From: ChocPot-Mid sp043804925
Lineage (GTDB): Bacteria > Bacteroidota > Ignavibacteria > Kapaibacteriales > UBA2268
Assembly: GCA_043804925.1 (NCBI GenBank)
Contig: JAZDIP010000014.1
Coordinates: forward strand, 59,975-123,974
DNA length: 64,000 nt
Direction: 5' to 3'
Position 1 is the stretch's first letter. Each line of letters starts with the position of its first letter. Below are positions 44,240 through 53,611 of this stretch, piece by piece. Below the pieces are notes generated by a model that was given only the letters and a program-made list of their open reading frames with translations, ran no database searches and was not told the origin of the DNA. Position numbers and translations under genes: made by a program.

Positions 44240-44270
44240 ATTTTTTGTAGTTATGACAACTACAAAAAAT
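44240..44270. repeat. 13-bp perfect inverted repeat between ndk and the sulfotransferase
   Basis: The arms ATTTTTTGTAGTT and AACTACAAAAAAT are perfect over 13 bp with a 5-nt loop. The T-run is on the 5' arm, unlike a standard terminator. It could be a symmetric terminator or a protein-binding site. Confidence 0.6.
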
Positions 44271-44354
44271 GGGTTTATTGTACTATATTTATCGAGATGA
44301 ATAATCTTTAAGTTTATAATATAATTAAAATAACATCTTTAATACGGAATTGTA

Positions 44355-47300
44355 ATGAAAGAAAGAAATTTTATAAATATATATTTAACTTGCTTTATAT
44401 TATTTTTAACTCAAAATCTTGTCCATTCCCAGATGAATACTTGGAGTGTTACTACTCTAACAGAACCTTCGGCAGGGTACATTAAGTTTGATAATAATGG
44501 TAATGAAAATTTCTATTTGTTTGATAACTATGGTAATAAAATATATATTGATACAAGTTCTGAACTTTATAACAGTAATTACTGTCAAATGCTATCGAAT
44601 GGATTTTGGAGTATATATAAAGATTCTAAGTATCGTATATATAACCAAGATATGCAGTTGGTTGATTCAATAAATTATACCGGTGAATTTACTCCCGATG
44701 TTCATGATATGAATGTTTTACCCAACGGGCATTATATTTTAATAGGCATTGAACAACGTTTAATGGACATGAGTGAGATTGTCGAAGGTGGCGAAAAAGA
44801 TGCAACAATTATTGGTGCACATTTAATTGAAGTTGATAAAGATGGTACTGTCTATTGGTCATGGAACTCTTTTGACCATTTTAATATTCTTGATGTAACA
44901 GATGAAGTAGATTTGACGAATATGATAATACCATTTACTCATGCAAATTCAATAACTATTGATTTGGATGGTAATATTATACTATCATGCCGAAATCTTG
45001 ATGAAATTACAAAGATAGACAAGATAACCGGAGACATCATTTGGAGATTGGGTGGAAGTAGCTGCAAGAACAATGAATTTATTTTTGTGAATGACACAAT
45101 TAGCGGATTTTATGGTTTTTCGCATCAACATTCGGTTAATGTTTTACCTAACGGGAACATATTATTATACGATAACGGAACTATGAAACCGGAACAATAT
45201 TCAAGAGCAGTTGAATATGAACTGGATGAGAACAATATGACTGCAACAAAAGTTTGGGAATATTCCGGCATTACGAAACATTACTATTCTTCGAAGGGTA
45301 GTGTGCAAAGATTGGAGAATGGGGATACGTTTATAAATTGGGGAGAGGACAAGATAACAGAAATCGGCAGAGACGGCAATATTGTGTTCGAAATGAGAAG
45401 TTCATTATATTATCCGGTATATAGAGCTTTCAGGTATGTTACAAAGATGAACGCTGTTGGTATAGAGATGAAGTCGCCCGGTATTTATTCCTATCTAAAA
45501 GATACAAATGAAACCAATATTGTAATAGTTGTGAAAAATCTCACAGGTACGAGTTATTCGATGGTGGAAAAACACTATTACTCACCTTTGGAAGCAAGCT
45601 ATAGGGAATATAGTTTCTCAGAGATTTTGCCTTACCGGTGGGTACTTTCTAAAAGAGGAATAAGCAATATGTCAGCCGAAATCAGGATTAAATTATACAA
45701 CCTGAATTATATTGGAGATAAAAATAAATTGACGATTTATGGAAGAGTCAGTGAAAATGCCGGGGCTTTTGAAACGATTCAAACAAGTTATAATTCCGAG
45801 AGTGATGAATTGGTCGGGAACTTTACAAATCTTGGTGAATTTGTTATTGGTTCGAATGTTTTGGCAAAGCCAATATTAACCTCACCGGTTGATGGAGCAA
45901 AAGTGCCTGCCAATAATGGTTCTTTACAATGGGAAAAGACAACCGGTTCTACAAAATATAAGTTACAGATTTCTAAGGTTTCCGATTTTTCAGAGTCTGT
46001 AAAAGATACTATTATCGAAATGAACAATAATTATAATTATAATAAGTTAGATAACAAAACTAATTATTATTGGCGCGTAGCGGCTATGAATCATAAAGAT
46101 ACTTCAGATTGGTCTGATTCATCTTCATTTATAACAGAATTGGGACCACCTATTTTGGAATCTCCGGAAGATAAGATTGAAGGGCTTGATACAAATTTAA
46201 CCGTTACTTGGGATTTTATTAGTGATTCTTGCTCCTTTTGGATTCAAGTATCTGATACTGATGATTTTTCAAATTTGATTTACGAAAATAAAAATATAAC
46301 TGGCACTGAAGTTAGTTTTACTGTTGATGAATATTATAAAATATACTATTGGCATGTTTGTTCTATTGAAAGTCAAGATACAAGCCAATGGTCTGAAACC
46401 AGAAGTTTTATGACAATGATGTCCGGTCCCTTAGTGATTTACCCTGAGAAAAATCAAATTAATATTCCTGTCAGCGGAACATTTATTTGGGATTCTGTAA
46501 AAGGAGCTTCATCCTACGTCGTTCAATTGTCCGATGACAGTACTTTCAATGAATTGTTGATAGATGAAGATGAAGTAATGGAAACAGAGTATGAGTATTC
46601 TAATTTACAGAATTTTAAAGATTATTTTCTGAGGATTAAAGCTAAGAATGGAAAAGACAGCAGTAACTGGTGTGAGAATATTAATTTTAAGACAAAACTT
46701 CTTGAACCTACATTATTTTTGCCAAAGAATGGTGCAGATGAAATTGAACTGAATCCTCTTGAGTTTCATTGGTATGAAATGCAATATGCTGAATTTTATA
46801 AAATTCAAGCATCTTTTGATGATAGTCTTGGTAACATTATATATGAAAAAGATAGTATCTATAATTCATTTGTTGATTATTGGGATTTTCCATTTAACCG
46901 GAAAATCTATTGGCGTGTCAAATCATTCAACGGATTAAGTGAGAGTAATTGGTCAGAAATATGGTCTTTTACTACATTTTCGAATATTTATTTATATACT
47001 CCGAAATTGCAAACTCCATTGAATCATTCTGATGAAAATGAAAATTCCGGACACTTGAATTGGTCAGATATTCAATATGCAGAAATATATCATCTGCAGT
47101 TGTCGAACATTGATACTTTTGAGAATTGTATTATAAATGATTCGAACATAACCGAAAGTAATTATAATTATACTATGTTGGATTATGATTCAACATATTT
47201 TTGGAGAGTAAAAGCGAAAAATACCGAGAAAGAGAGTAAATGGAGCGAAATTTTTGATTTTACAGTTAAGTCCGGAAATTATATCAGTGATTTTGATATT

Positions 47301-47558
47301 AATGATTGCATAAAATTATATCCACAACCTGCAGGCGACTATTTATTTATAAAATTAAATATTGATAAATCAAAGGAATTCGCCATTAGTATCAGCGATG
47401 CTCTTGGCAGGAGTTTTTATAGGGAAGAAACAATAAATTTGCTGAAGGATAATTTATTATATATTGATGCATCTCAATTTCCCGATGGTATTTATTTTAT
47501 AAGGATTACATCCGGAACACTATACACAAACCGGAAGATGATAATCATTCATGATTAA
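44355..47558 (+). CDS. Secreted arylsulfotransferase-like protein with five fibronectin III-like repeats and T9SS domain
   Basis: A 1067-residue exported protein. After the signal peptide (residues 1-25), residues about 30-390 match the arylsulfotransferase (ASST) fold. That region holds HDMNVLPNGHYILIG, FTHANSITIDLDGNI, GDIIWRLGGSSC and SHQHSVNVLPNGNI, with histidines at the usual substrate-binding places. Five repeated beta domains then follow (residues about 495-980), each with a YYWRVAAMN-type or YFWRVKAKN-type strand and a WSEI/WSDS-type end, like fibronectin type III. The T9SS sorting domain closes it (KLYPQPAGDYLFIKL ... GIYFIRIT). ASSTs move sulfuryl groups between phenols without PAPS; the physiological donor here is unknown. 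Confidence 0.83.
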   Translation: MKERNFINIYLTCFILFLTQNLVHSQMNTWSVTTLTEPSAGYIKFDNNGNENFYLFDNYGNKIYIDTSSELYNSNYCQMLSNGFWSIYKDSKYRIYNQDMQLVDSINYTGEFTPDVHDMNVLPNGHYILIGIEQRLMDMSEIVEGGEKDATIIGAHLIEVDKDGTVYWSWNSFDHFNILDVTDEVDLTNMIIPFTHANSITIDLDGNIILSCRNLDEITKIDKITGDIIWRLGGSSCKNNEFIFVNDTISGFYGFSHQHSVNVLPNGNILLYDNGTMKPEQYSRAVEYELDENNMTATKVWEYSGITKHYYSSKGSVQRLENGDTFINWGEDKITEIGRDGNIVFEMRSSLYYPVYRAFRYVTKMNAVGIEMKSPGIYSYLKDTNETNIVIVVKNLTGTSYSMVEKHYYSPLEASYREYSFSEILPYRWVLSKRGISNMSAEIRIKLYNLNYIGDKNKLTIYGRVSENAGAFETIQTSYNSESDELVGNFTNLGEFVIGSNVLAKPILTSPVDGAKVPANNGSLQWEKTTGSTKYKLQISKVSDFSESVKDTIIEMNNNYNYNKLDNKTNYYWRVAAMNHKDTSDWSDSSSFITELGPPILESPEDKIEGLDTNLTVTWDFISDSCSFWIQVSDTDDFSNLIYENKNITGTEVSFTVDEYYKIYYWHVCSIESQDTSQWSETRSFMTMMSGPLVIYPEKNQINIPVSGTFIWDSVKGASSYVVQLSDDSTFNELLIDEDEVMETEYEYSNLQNFKDYFLRIKAKNGKDSSNWCENINFKTKLLEPTLFLPKNGADEIELNPLEFHWYEMQYAEFYKIQASFDDSLGNIIYEKDSIYNSFVDYWDFPFNRKIYWRVKSFNGLSESNWSEIWSFTTFSNIYLYTPKLQTPLNHSDENENSGHLNWSDIQYAEIYHLQLSNIDTFENCIINDSNITESNYNYTMLDYDSTYFWRVKAKNTEKESKWSEIFDFTVKSGNYISDFDINDCIKLYPQPAGDYLFIKLNIDKSKEFAISISDALGRSFYREETINLLKDNLLYIDASQFPDGIYFIRITSGTLYTNRKMIIIHD

Positions 47559-47674
47559 AATTTATTTGTACATTGATGAAAATTGAGAAAAAAAATTTAT
47601 AAATTATTTATGAATTTGATTGTTGACTAAAATTAAAGGAATATTTTTTTATTTTTTAAATCGTAAAAAGTTCG

Positions 47675-47682
47675 TAATTTTG
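47675..47682 (+). promoter_or_regulatory. TAATTTTG promoter -7-like element before the nusA region
   Basis: TAnnTTTG match followed by TAAT. It lies only about 20 nt before the terminator-like hairpin at 47701, so a transcript from it would be short unless read through. Confidence 0.35.
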
Positions 47683-47700
47683 TAATAGCTTATTAAGGGG

Positions 47701-47724
47701 TGGGCTCGTGAAGCCCATTTTTTA
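47701..47724 (+). terminator. Rho-independent terminator-like hairpin
   Basis: TGGGCT, loop CGTGA, AGCCCA, then six Ts. It lies 143 bp after the arylsulfotransferase gene and about 90 bp before nusA, so it could end the former or act as a leader attenuator of the latter. Confidence 0.7.
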
Positions 47725-47727
47725 TTA

Positions 47728-47756
47728 GTATTGATAGGTTACGAACCTATCGGTAC
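47728..47756. repeat. GTA...TAC 29-bp palindrome upstream of nusA
   Basis: The arms GATAGGTT and AACCTATC surround ACG within a GTA...TAC frame of 29 bp. Same size and frame as 20659 and 32535, with different arm sequence. Confidence 0.7.
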
Positions 47757-47811
47757 AAAATGTTCTAATTGATAATTAATGAATATTATTAACAATTAAT
47801 TTTGGTAAGTC

Positions 47812-49209
47812 ATGGCTCGACAAAGAGTTAAACAGAAAAAAATCGAAAAAAAAGCAATAATAGAAGCTTTTGCGGAAATGGCAAAGGAAAAGAGCATCGA
47901 GAGAGACCTTTTGCAAGGTATTGTAGAAGAAACTATGTCAATGCTTGTAAAGAAGAAGTATGGACAGGATTCCATATTCGAGATTATTGTAAATTTGGAT
48001 AAAGGCGATATAGAAATTTATCTGATGAAAGATGTTGTTGAGGATGTAGAGAATCCTGAGACGGAAATTTCTATTGAAGAAGCCAACATGCATAATCCTG
48101 ATGAGGAGTATTCAATAGGAGATGAATACATCGAAGAAATAACGCTGGAAAATATCGCAGCTAATTTTGGAAGGAGATTAATTTCTTTAGCATCACAGAA
48201 TTTGAATCAAAGAATTCGAGAGATTGAAAAAGATAATATTTATAATGAATACAGCACTAAAGTAGGTGAAATTTTAATTGGAGAAATCTACCAGATTCGT
48301 AGAAATCAGATTTTGATAATGCATAACAAAATTGAAATGATTTTACCGAGGGAAGAGCAAATACCGAACGAACCGTATAAGTTCAAGAAGAATCAATCTA
48401 TTAAGACTATTATTAAAGAAGTACGCCGTTCCGGAAGCACCGGACAACCGGAGGTGATATTATCGAGGGCATCGGATGAGTTTTTAGCAAGACTTTTTGA
48501 GATTGAAATTCCCGAGATATATGATGGAATCATTCAGATTAAAGCTATTGCAAGGGATGCTGGGGAGAGGTCGAAAGTATCCGTTATCTCTTATGATGAC
48601 AGGGTCGATCCCGTAGGAGCTTGCGTAGGAATGAAAGGAATTAGAATTCATTCCATTGTTAGAGAATTGAACAATGAAAATATTGATTTGATTGAATATT
48701 CGGATGATATTAAGACCTATATTTCTAAGGCATTATTACCGGCAAGAGTTAAAGAAATTAACATTGAACCTGATATAAGGAGTGCAACAGTTATTGTTCC
48801 GGATGACCAGGTATCATTGGCAATTGGTAAAAATGGACAAAATGTAAGATTGGCATCCAAATTAACAGGATATTCACTTACTCTGATTAAAGAGGGTGGT
48901 GAAGATATAGATTTGACTGAGTTCCGCGATGAACTTGGAATAGATTTATATGAAGAGTTGTTTGACGTAGGTGTAGAAACAGCAAGAGACCTTCTTGAAG
49001 CTGACATTGATTTATTGCTTTCTGTGGAAGGAATGACTAAAGATTTATTGATTGAAATCCGTTCGATAATTTTAAGTGAATTTGACGAAAAAGAATCTGA
49101 AGACATACTTGAACGGATAAAACAAGCTGAAGTGAAACAGCAAAACGAGACAGAAAGTCCGGTTGTGGATATGGAAACGGAAACAACCGGCGACGAAGAG
49201 ATTTCCTAA
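47812..49209 (+). CDS. nusA: Transcription termination/antitermination factor NusA
   Basis: NusA binds RNA polymerase and nascent RNA to control pausing and termination. It has an N-terminal RNAP-binding domain (AFAEMAKEKSIERDLLQ), an S1 domain (about 150-215), two KH domains (GERSKVSVISYDDRVDPVGA with the GMKGIRIHSI loop; then IGKNGQNVRLASKLTG), and a C-terminal acidic helix-hairpin-helix. There is a short basic N-terminal extension (MARQRVKQKKIEKK). In most bacteria rimP precedes nusA; here the 253 bp upstream hold no such gene. It leads the cluster that runs through pnp. Confidence 0.95.
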   Translation: MARQRVKQKKIEKKAIIEAFAEMAKEKSIERDLLQGIVEETMSMLVKKKYGQDSIFEIIVNLDKGDIEIYLMKDVVEDVENPETEISIEEANMHNPDEEYSIGDEYIEEITLENIAANFGRRLISLASQNLNQRIREIEKDNIYNEYSTKVGEILIGEIYQIRRNQILIMHNKIEMILPREEQIPNEPYKFKKNQSIKTIIKEVRRSGSTGQPEVILSRASDEFLARLFEIEIPEIYDGIIQIKAIARDAGERSKVSVISYDDRVDPVGACVGMKGIRIHSIVRELNNENIDLIEYSDDIKTYISKALLPARVKEINIEPDIRSATVIVPDDQVSLAIGKNGQNVRLASKLTGYSLTLIKEGGEDIDLTEFRDELGIDLYEELFDVGVETARDLLEADIDLLLSVEGMTKDLLIEIRSIILSEFDEKESEDILERIKQAEVKQQNETESPVVDMETETTGDEEIS

Positions 49210-49264
49210 TAAGTGAATAAGAAGAAGTATAAAAATATATTTTAAAGTTTTGAATTAATAAAAT

Positions 49265-52200
49265 ATGGCAGAAGCTAAGATAAGATTGTTTAAACTTGCA
49301 TCCGAAATCAATATCGGAAAGGATGCTATTGTAGAATTTCTACAAAGCAAAGGATTCGATATTCAAAACAAACCGACTGCTATATTGAATTCCGAGATGG
49401 TTGACACTGTTTACGACAAATTCAAACGGGAGAAGCGTGCTGCTGAAATTCAAAGAGACAAACTTGAAAAACACAGGAAAGTTCCCAAAACCAAGGATAA
49501 GGAAGATGAGTATAAAGAAAAGCCGGAAGATACCAAAGAAGTAAAAGTCGAGGACTTAAAAACCAAGAAGCTTAAAGTAGAGAAAAAACCTGAAGAAGCG
49601 ACAGATGATGTTATTGAAAAAGATAAAAAAGTTGCAGCTAAAAAGGAAGAAGAAGAAACTTCAAGGAAAGTTAAGATAGAAACAAAAAAAACAAAACCTG
49701 AAGTTGTAAAACCTGCAGAACGAACTAAAACCGATAAGATAGTACCGGAAATAGATGAGAAATTAAAACAAAAGAAGGATATAAAAGATATTGAAGGTAC
49801 TGTTGATACGAAGAAAATTTCCGATAAAATCATCAAACCGGCAGAAAAGGTAGTTAAAGAAGAAAAGGAAGTTGAAAAGGAAATACCCCAAAAAGAGATT
49901 AAAGAGGTTAAGATAGTTGGCAAGGAAGCTGTCAGCCCAATAGAAGAACCTTTTGTAAAGATAGAGGAAAAAGAACCTCCGGTACCGGAAGCAAAAAAAG
50001 AAATTGAGGGAGAAACTGCTTCAGACGAATTGTCGCAACAGGAAAAGAAGAAAAAAAGCAGGAAAAGAAAAAAGCGTAAGAAAGTTGCTGAAGTTGCTTA
50101 CGATGAGGGTGAAATACCTCAATTACGTGGATTGAGAATCGTTGGGAAGATTGATATTGGGAAGGACAGGGGGAATGCGGTAAAGCAAAAACCAATAGAC
50201 CGGAAAAAACTATCAGACCGATTAAAAGGAGGTGGTGTATTTAAGGGTGAAAAAGATTTTGATGAAGAATCGGTATTGTTTAGAGGAAGTAAGGATAAGG
50301 GAAAAGGAAAGAAGGATAAGGGGAAAGGAAAAAAGAGAAAATTTGGAATTAGGGAACAGATAAAAGACGAAGATGTAGAGAAAGCAATTAGGGAAACGAT
50401 GTCTGAAATGAGCGAAACTTCAGTTGTTAGTCATCGTTCAAAAATGCGGCACCGAAGAAAAATTGAAAGAGAGGAAAAGGAGCATAAAAAACAGGAGGAA
50501 AAAGAACTGGAGTCGAGGAAATTACAACTTACGGAGTTTGTAACAACAGCGGCTTTGGCTGATTTGATGAACGTAAGCCCAAATGAAATCATTATCAAGT
50601 GTATGGAATTGGGATTGATGGTTACATTGAATCAACGGCTTGATAAAGATACACTTACTGTAATTGCAGTTGACTATGATTATGAGGTAGAATTTTTAGA
50701 CGACAAAACGGCTCAATTGTTAATTGAGGATGATGAAGAGGAAGACGACGAGAATCTGGAATCGCGTTCAGCAATTGTAACTGTAATGGGTCATGTCGAC
50801 CATGGAAAAACATCTTTATTGGACTATATAAGAAAAACGAAAGTTGTAGCTGGAGAATCCGGAGGTATAACACAGCATATCGGAGCATATCGTGTGGAAT
50901 TAGCCAACGATAAAGCAATAACTTTTTTGGATACCCCCGGTCATGAAGCATTTACTGCGATGAGGGCAAGAGGTGCACAAGTTACAGATATAGTGGTTTT
51001 AGTAGTAGCAGCAGATGATAGTGTAATGCCTCAAACACTTGAAGCAATCAGTCACGCACAAGCTGCCGGCGTTCCAATCATCGTTGCAATAAATAAAATT
51101 GACAAACCGGATGCAAATCCAGAACGAATAAGGCAACAGCTTTCTGAACAAAATATTTTGGTTGAGGAATGGGGTGGAAAATATCAGTGTGTGGAAATAT
51201 CTGCCAAAAAAGGAAACAATGTGGATGTATTATTAGAGAAGATTTTACTTGAAGCAGAAATGTTGGATTTGAAAGCAAATCCATATCGAAAAGCAAGAGC
51301 AACGGTTATTGAAGCCAACATGGATAAGGGTTTTGGAGCTGTATCAACAGTTATAGTCCAGCATGGGACACTAAACATTGGAGACCCTTTCGTAGCAGGT
51401 GTTCATGGAGGAAGGATAAGAGCTATGTTTGATGAAAGAGATAACTTGGTCAAAGAAGCAGGACCTTCAATCCCCGTAAGGGCGATAGGATTTAACGGAT
51501 TACCGGAAGCCGGAGATATATTGATAGGAGTTGAAACAGATGTTGAAGCCCGGTCAATATCCAATCAAAGACAGCAGTTAAGACGTGAACAAGAATTCAG
51601 GCAAATTCACCTGATGACATTGGATGATATATCGAGGCAAATTCAAATTGGCGGTGTTAAAGATTTATATTTGATTATAAAGGGTGATGTTTCCGGTTCT
51701 GTTGAAGCATTGAGTGATTCTCTTCAGAAACAATCAACCGATGAAGTCAGGGTCATCATTTTACATAAAGGCGTCGGGTCGATAACCGAATCTGACGTTA
51801 TGCTTGCGATTGCTTCTAAAGCTGTAATAATTGGTTTTCAGGTTTCTCCTACAGCAAATGCAAGAAAGCTTGCAGAGAAAGAATCGGTTGATATAAGATT
51901 GTACAATATAATTTATGATGCAATCAATGAAATACATTTAGCTCTGGAGGGCTTGCTTGCCCCGGAATTAAGGGAAGAAATCACTTCAAATGTAGAAATT
52001 CGTAAAGTATTCAAAATCAGTAAACTTGGGTATATCGCCGGTTGTTATGTCAAAGATGGTAAAATCAATCGTAACAACAGGGTTCGTCTTTTGAGAGACG
52101 GATTACAGGTTTATAATGGAACTATACATTCTTTGAAAAGAGACAAAGACGATGTAAAAGAAGTTGATAGTGGCTATGAGTGTGGCATTATGCTTGACGG

Positions 52201-52273
52201 TTTTCACGATGTCGAAGTTGGTGATATTCTTCAAGCATATAAATTACTTGAGATAAAGAGAACTTTAGCATAA
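49265..52273 (+). CDS. infB: Translation initiation factor IF-2
   Basis: IF-2 is the GTPase that brings initiator tRNA to the ribosome. The 1002-residue protein has an N-terminal IF2_N-like module (RLFKLASEINIGKDAIVEFL), a very long Lys/Glu-rich linker (about residues 60-390), and a second IF2_N-like element. The G domain follows, with G1 GHVDHGKT near residue 508, G3 DTPGHEAF and G4 NKIDK, then domains II-IV. It lies 55 bp after nusA. The long charged linker is common in Bacteroidota and makes the protein larger than the E. coli form. Confidence 0.97.
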   Translation: MAEAKIRLFKLASEINIGKDAIVEFLQSKGFDIQNKPTAILNSEMVDTVYDKFKREKRAAEIQRDKLEKHRKVPKTKDKEDEYKEKPEDTKEVKVEDLKTKKLKVEKKPEEATDDVIEKDKKVAAKKEEEETSRKVKIETKKTKPEVVKPAERTKTDKIVPEIDEKLKQKKDIKDIEGTVDTKKISDKIIKPAEKVVKEEKEVEKEIPQKEIKEVKIVGKEAVSPIEEPFVKIEEKEPPVPEAKKEIEGETASDELSQQEKKKKSRKRKKRKKVAEVAYDEGEIPQLRGLRIVGKIDIGKDRGNAVKQKPIDRKKLSDRLKGGGVFKGEKDFDEESVLFRGSKDKGKGKKDKGKGKKRKFGIREQIKDEDVEKAIRETMSEMSETSVVSHRSKMRHRRKIEREEKEHKKQEEKELESRKLQLTEFVTTAALADLMNVSPNEIIIKCMELGLMVTLNQRLDKDTLTVIAVDYDYEVEFLDDKTAQLLIEDDEEEDDENLESRSAIVTVMGHVDHGKTSLLDYIRKTKVVAGESGGITQHIGAYRVELANDKAITFLDTPGHEAFTAMRARGAQVTDIVVLVVAADDSVMPQTLEAISHAQAAGVPIIVAINKIDKPDANPERIRQQLSEQNILVEEWGGKYQCVEISAKKGNNVDVLLEKILLEAEMLDLKANPYRKARATVIEANMDKGFGAVSTVIVQHGTLNIGDPFVAGVHGGRIRAMFDERDNLVKEAGPSIPVRAIGFNGLPEAGDILIGVETDVEARSISNQRQQLRREQEFRQIHLMTLDDISRQIQIGGVKDLYLIIKGDVSGSVEALSDSLQKQSTDEVRVIILHKGVGSITESDVMLAIASKAVIIGFQVSPTANARKLAEKESVDIRLYNIIYDAINEIHLALEGLLAPELREEITSNVEIRKVFKISKLGYIAGCYVKDGKINRNNRVRLLRDGLQVYNGTIHSLKRDKDDVKEVDSGYECGIMLDGFHDVEVGDILQAYKLLEIKRTLA

Positions 52274-52341
52274 TCAAGAATTTGCAGATTTCCAAATGAA
52301 ATGAAAATTGTAAAATTGATAATTACAAATTTTGAAAAGAT

Positions 52342-52740
52342 ATGTCAATAAGAGCAGAAAAAGTAAGTAGTTTAATGAAGCGGGTCTTGGTTAAACCAAT
52401 TAATGAACTGGCTTCAGAAAATAAAGCCGGACTGGTTACTGTTACATCTGTCAGAATATCCGAGGATTTACAAATTGCCAAAATTTATATAAGTATTTTT
52501 GGAGATACAATTTCCCCCGGAAAATTTTTAGCTATTTTGGACGATAAAAGGGGTAGCTTACGTTCTTATGTCGGAAAGAATATAAGATTAAGATACACTC
52601 CCGACCTGCGATTCTTTTTGGATGACACACTTGATAAAATAGACCATATACAGGAATTACTGGATTCTGTAAAAACAAATTCAAAAGAAGTGATAGTTAA
52701 TCCTGAAGATTACGACCCTAAAAGTTTGCCAAAAGTATAA
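52342..52740 (+). CDS. rbfA: Ribosome-binding factor A
   Basis: RbfA is a small KH-like factor that matures the 5' end of 16S rRNA in the 30S subunit. The 132-residue protein has a KRVLVKPINELA start, the VTSVRISEDLQIAKIYISIFGD core and RLRYTPDLRFFLDDTLD, the family hallmark. It sits between infB (69 bp) and truB (10 bp). Confidence 0.95.
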   Translation: MSIRAEKVSSLMKRVLVKPINELASENKAGLVTVTSVRISEDLQIAKIYISIFGDTISPGKFLAILDDKRGSLRSYVGKNIRLRYTPDLRFFLDDTLDKIDHIQELLDSVKTNSKEVIVNPEDYDPKSLPKV

Positions 52741-52750
52741 TTCTTCAGAT

Positions 52751-53572
52751 ATGTTGATACTTTCTAAAAAAAATACCTTCAAATTCTTCGAGATGATTGA
52801 AATTGCCCGGGAAAATGGAATTTTTTTATTAGTTGATAAAATTAAGGATTGGACTTCTTTTGATGTTGTTGCAAAAATCAGAGGTCTTACTCATATTAAA
52901 AAAATTGGTCATGCAGGTACACTTGACCCATTGGCAACAGGATTGTTAATTGTAGCTCTTGGAAGAAAGGCAACAAAAGAAATTGATACTTTCAGGGGAC
53001 TTTCAAAAACATATATTGCGGAAATTAAGCTTGGTGCTACAACGATAACGGATGATGCCGAAGGGGAGGAAATAATTACTAATTACGAATTACTAATTAC
53101 TAATGATAGTCAGAAGACGGAAGCCGGAAGCCGGAATTTAATTACGAATTACGAATTACGAATTACGAAAGATAGTATTGAAAATGTCGTTGGCAAATTT
53201 ATTGGGAAAATCGAACAAATTCCACCGGTGTTTTCAGCACAAAAAATTGACGGGAAACCTGCCTACAAATCTGCAAGGAAAAACAAAGAAGTTATTTTGA
53301 GACCAAAGTCCGTTGAAATTTATTCAATAGAAATTAAAAAATTAAGTTTTCCGTTTATTACTTTGGAGGTGAATTGCTCAATGGGAACATATATTCGCTC
53401 CTTAGCAAGGGATATAGGAAAAGAACTTGGCTGTGGTGCTTATCTATATAACTTAAGAAGAACAAAAATCGGTGATTTTTCAGTTGAAGATGCTTTGACA
53501 ATTGATGAGATTATTCAATTGGCAGACGGCAGACTGAAAAGTCAAAAGTCGTTAGTCGGCAGTGAGCAATGA
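52751..53572 (+). CDS. truB: tRNA pseudouridine(55) synthase TruB
   Basis: TruB isomerises U55 in the T-loop of tRNAs. The catalytic Asp is in HAGTLDPLATGLLIV, and TSFDVVAKIRG and the YIAEIKLGATT strand are intact. After DAEGE the protein carries a 33-codon insertion (53071-53170) made of AATTACG-type repeats, read as repeated ITNYEL, before the conserved IENVVGKFIGKIEQIPPVFSAQK. The last 20 residues (QLADGRLKSQKSLVGSEQ) are also repeat-derived (GCAGAC type). The start could be 52751 or the Met at 52793; I keep the longer form because the spacing to rbfA is normal. Confidence 0.93.
   Translation: MLILSKKNTFKFFEMIEIARENGIFLLVDKIKDWTSFDVVAKIRGLTHIKKIGHAGTLDPLATGLLIVALGRKATKEIDTFRGLSKTYIAEIKLGATTITDDAEGEEIITNYELLITNDSQKTEAGSRNLITNYELRITKDSIENVVGKFIGKIEQIPPVFSAQKIDGKPAYKSARKNKEVILRPKSVEIYSIEIKKLSFPFITLEVNCSMGTYIRSLARDIGKELGCGAYLYNLRRTKIGDFSVEDALTIDEIIQLADGRLKSQKSLVGSEQ
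53071..53170 (+). repeat. AATTACG-type simple repeat block inside truB
   Basis: Exactly 100 bp contain two clusters of AATTACGAATTA units around a GGAAGCCGGAAGCCGG core, and the last base shares a codon with the flank. It is translated in frame. A short AATCAGTAATTAGTAATTA relative is at about 12110-12129. Confidence 0.8.
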
Positions 53573-53611
53573 GAAGTTAAGAATTAAATTGAAAATTTTA
53601 AATTAAAGAAA

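Noticed and set aside
49450..50195. Long minus-strand ORFs across infB
   Set aside because: They are shadows of the Lys/Glu-rich linker on the opposite strand, with Ser/Phe-biased sequence.
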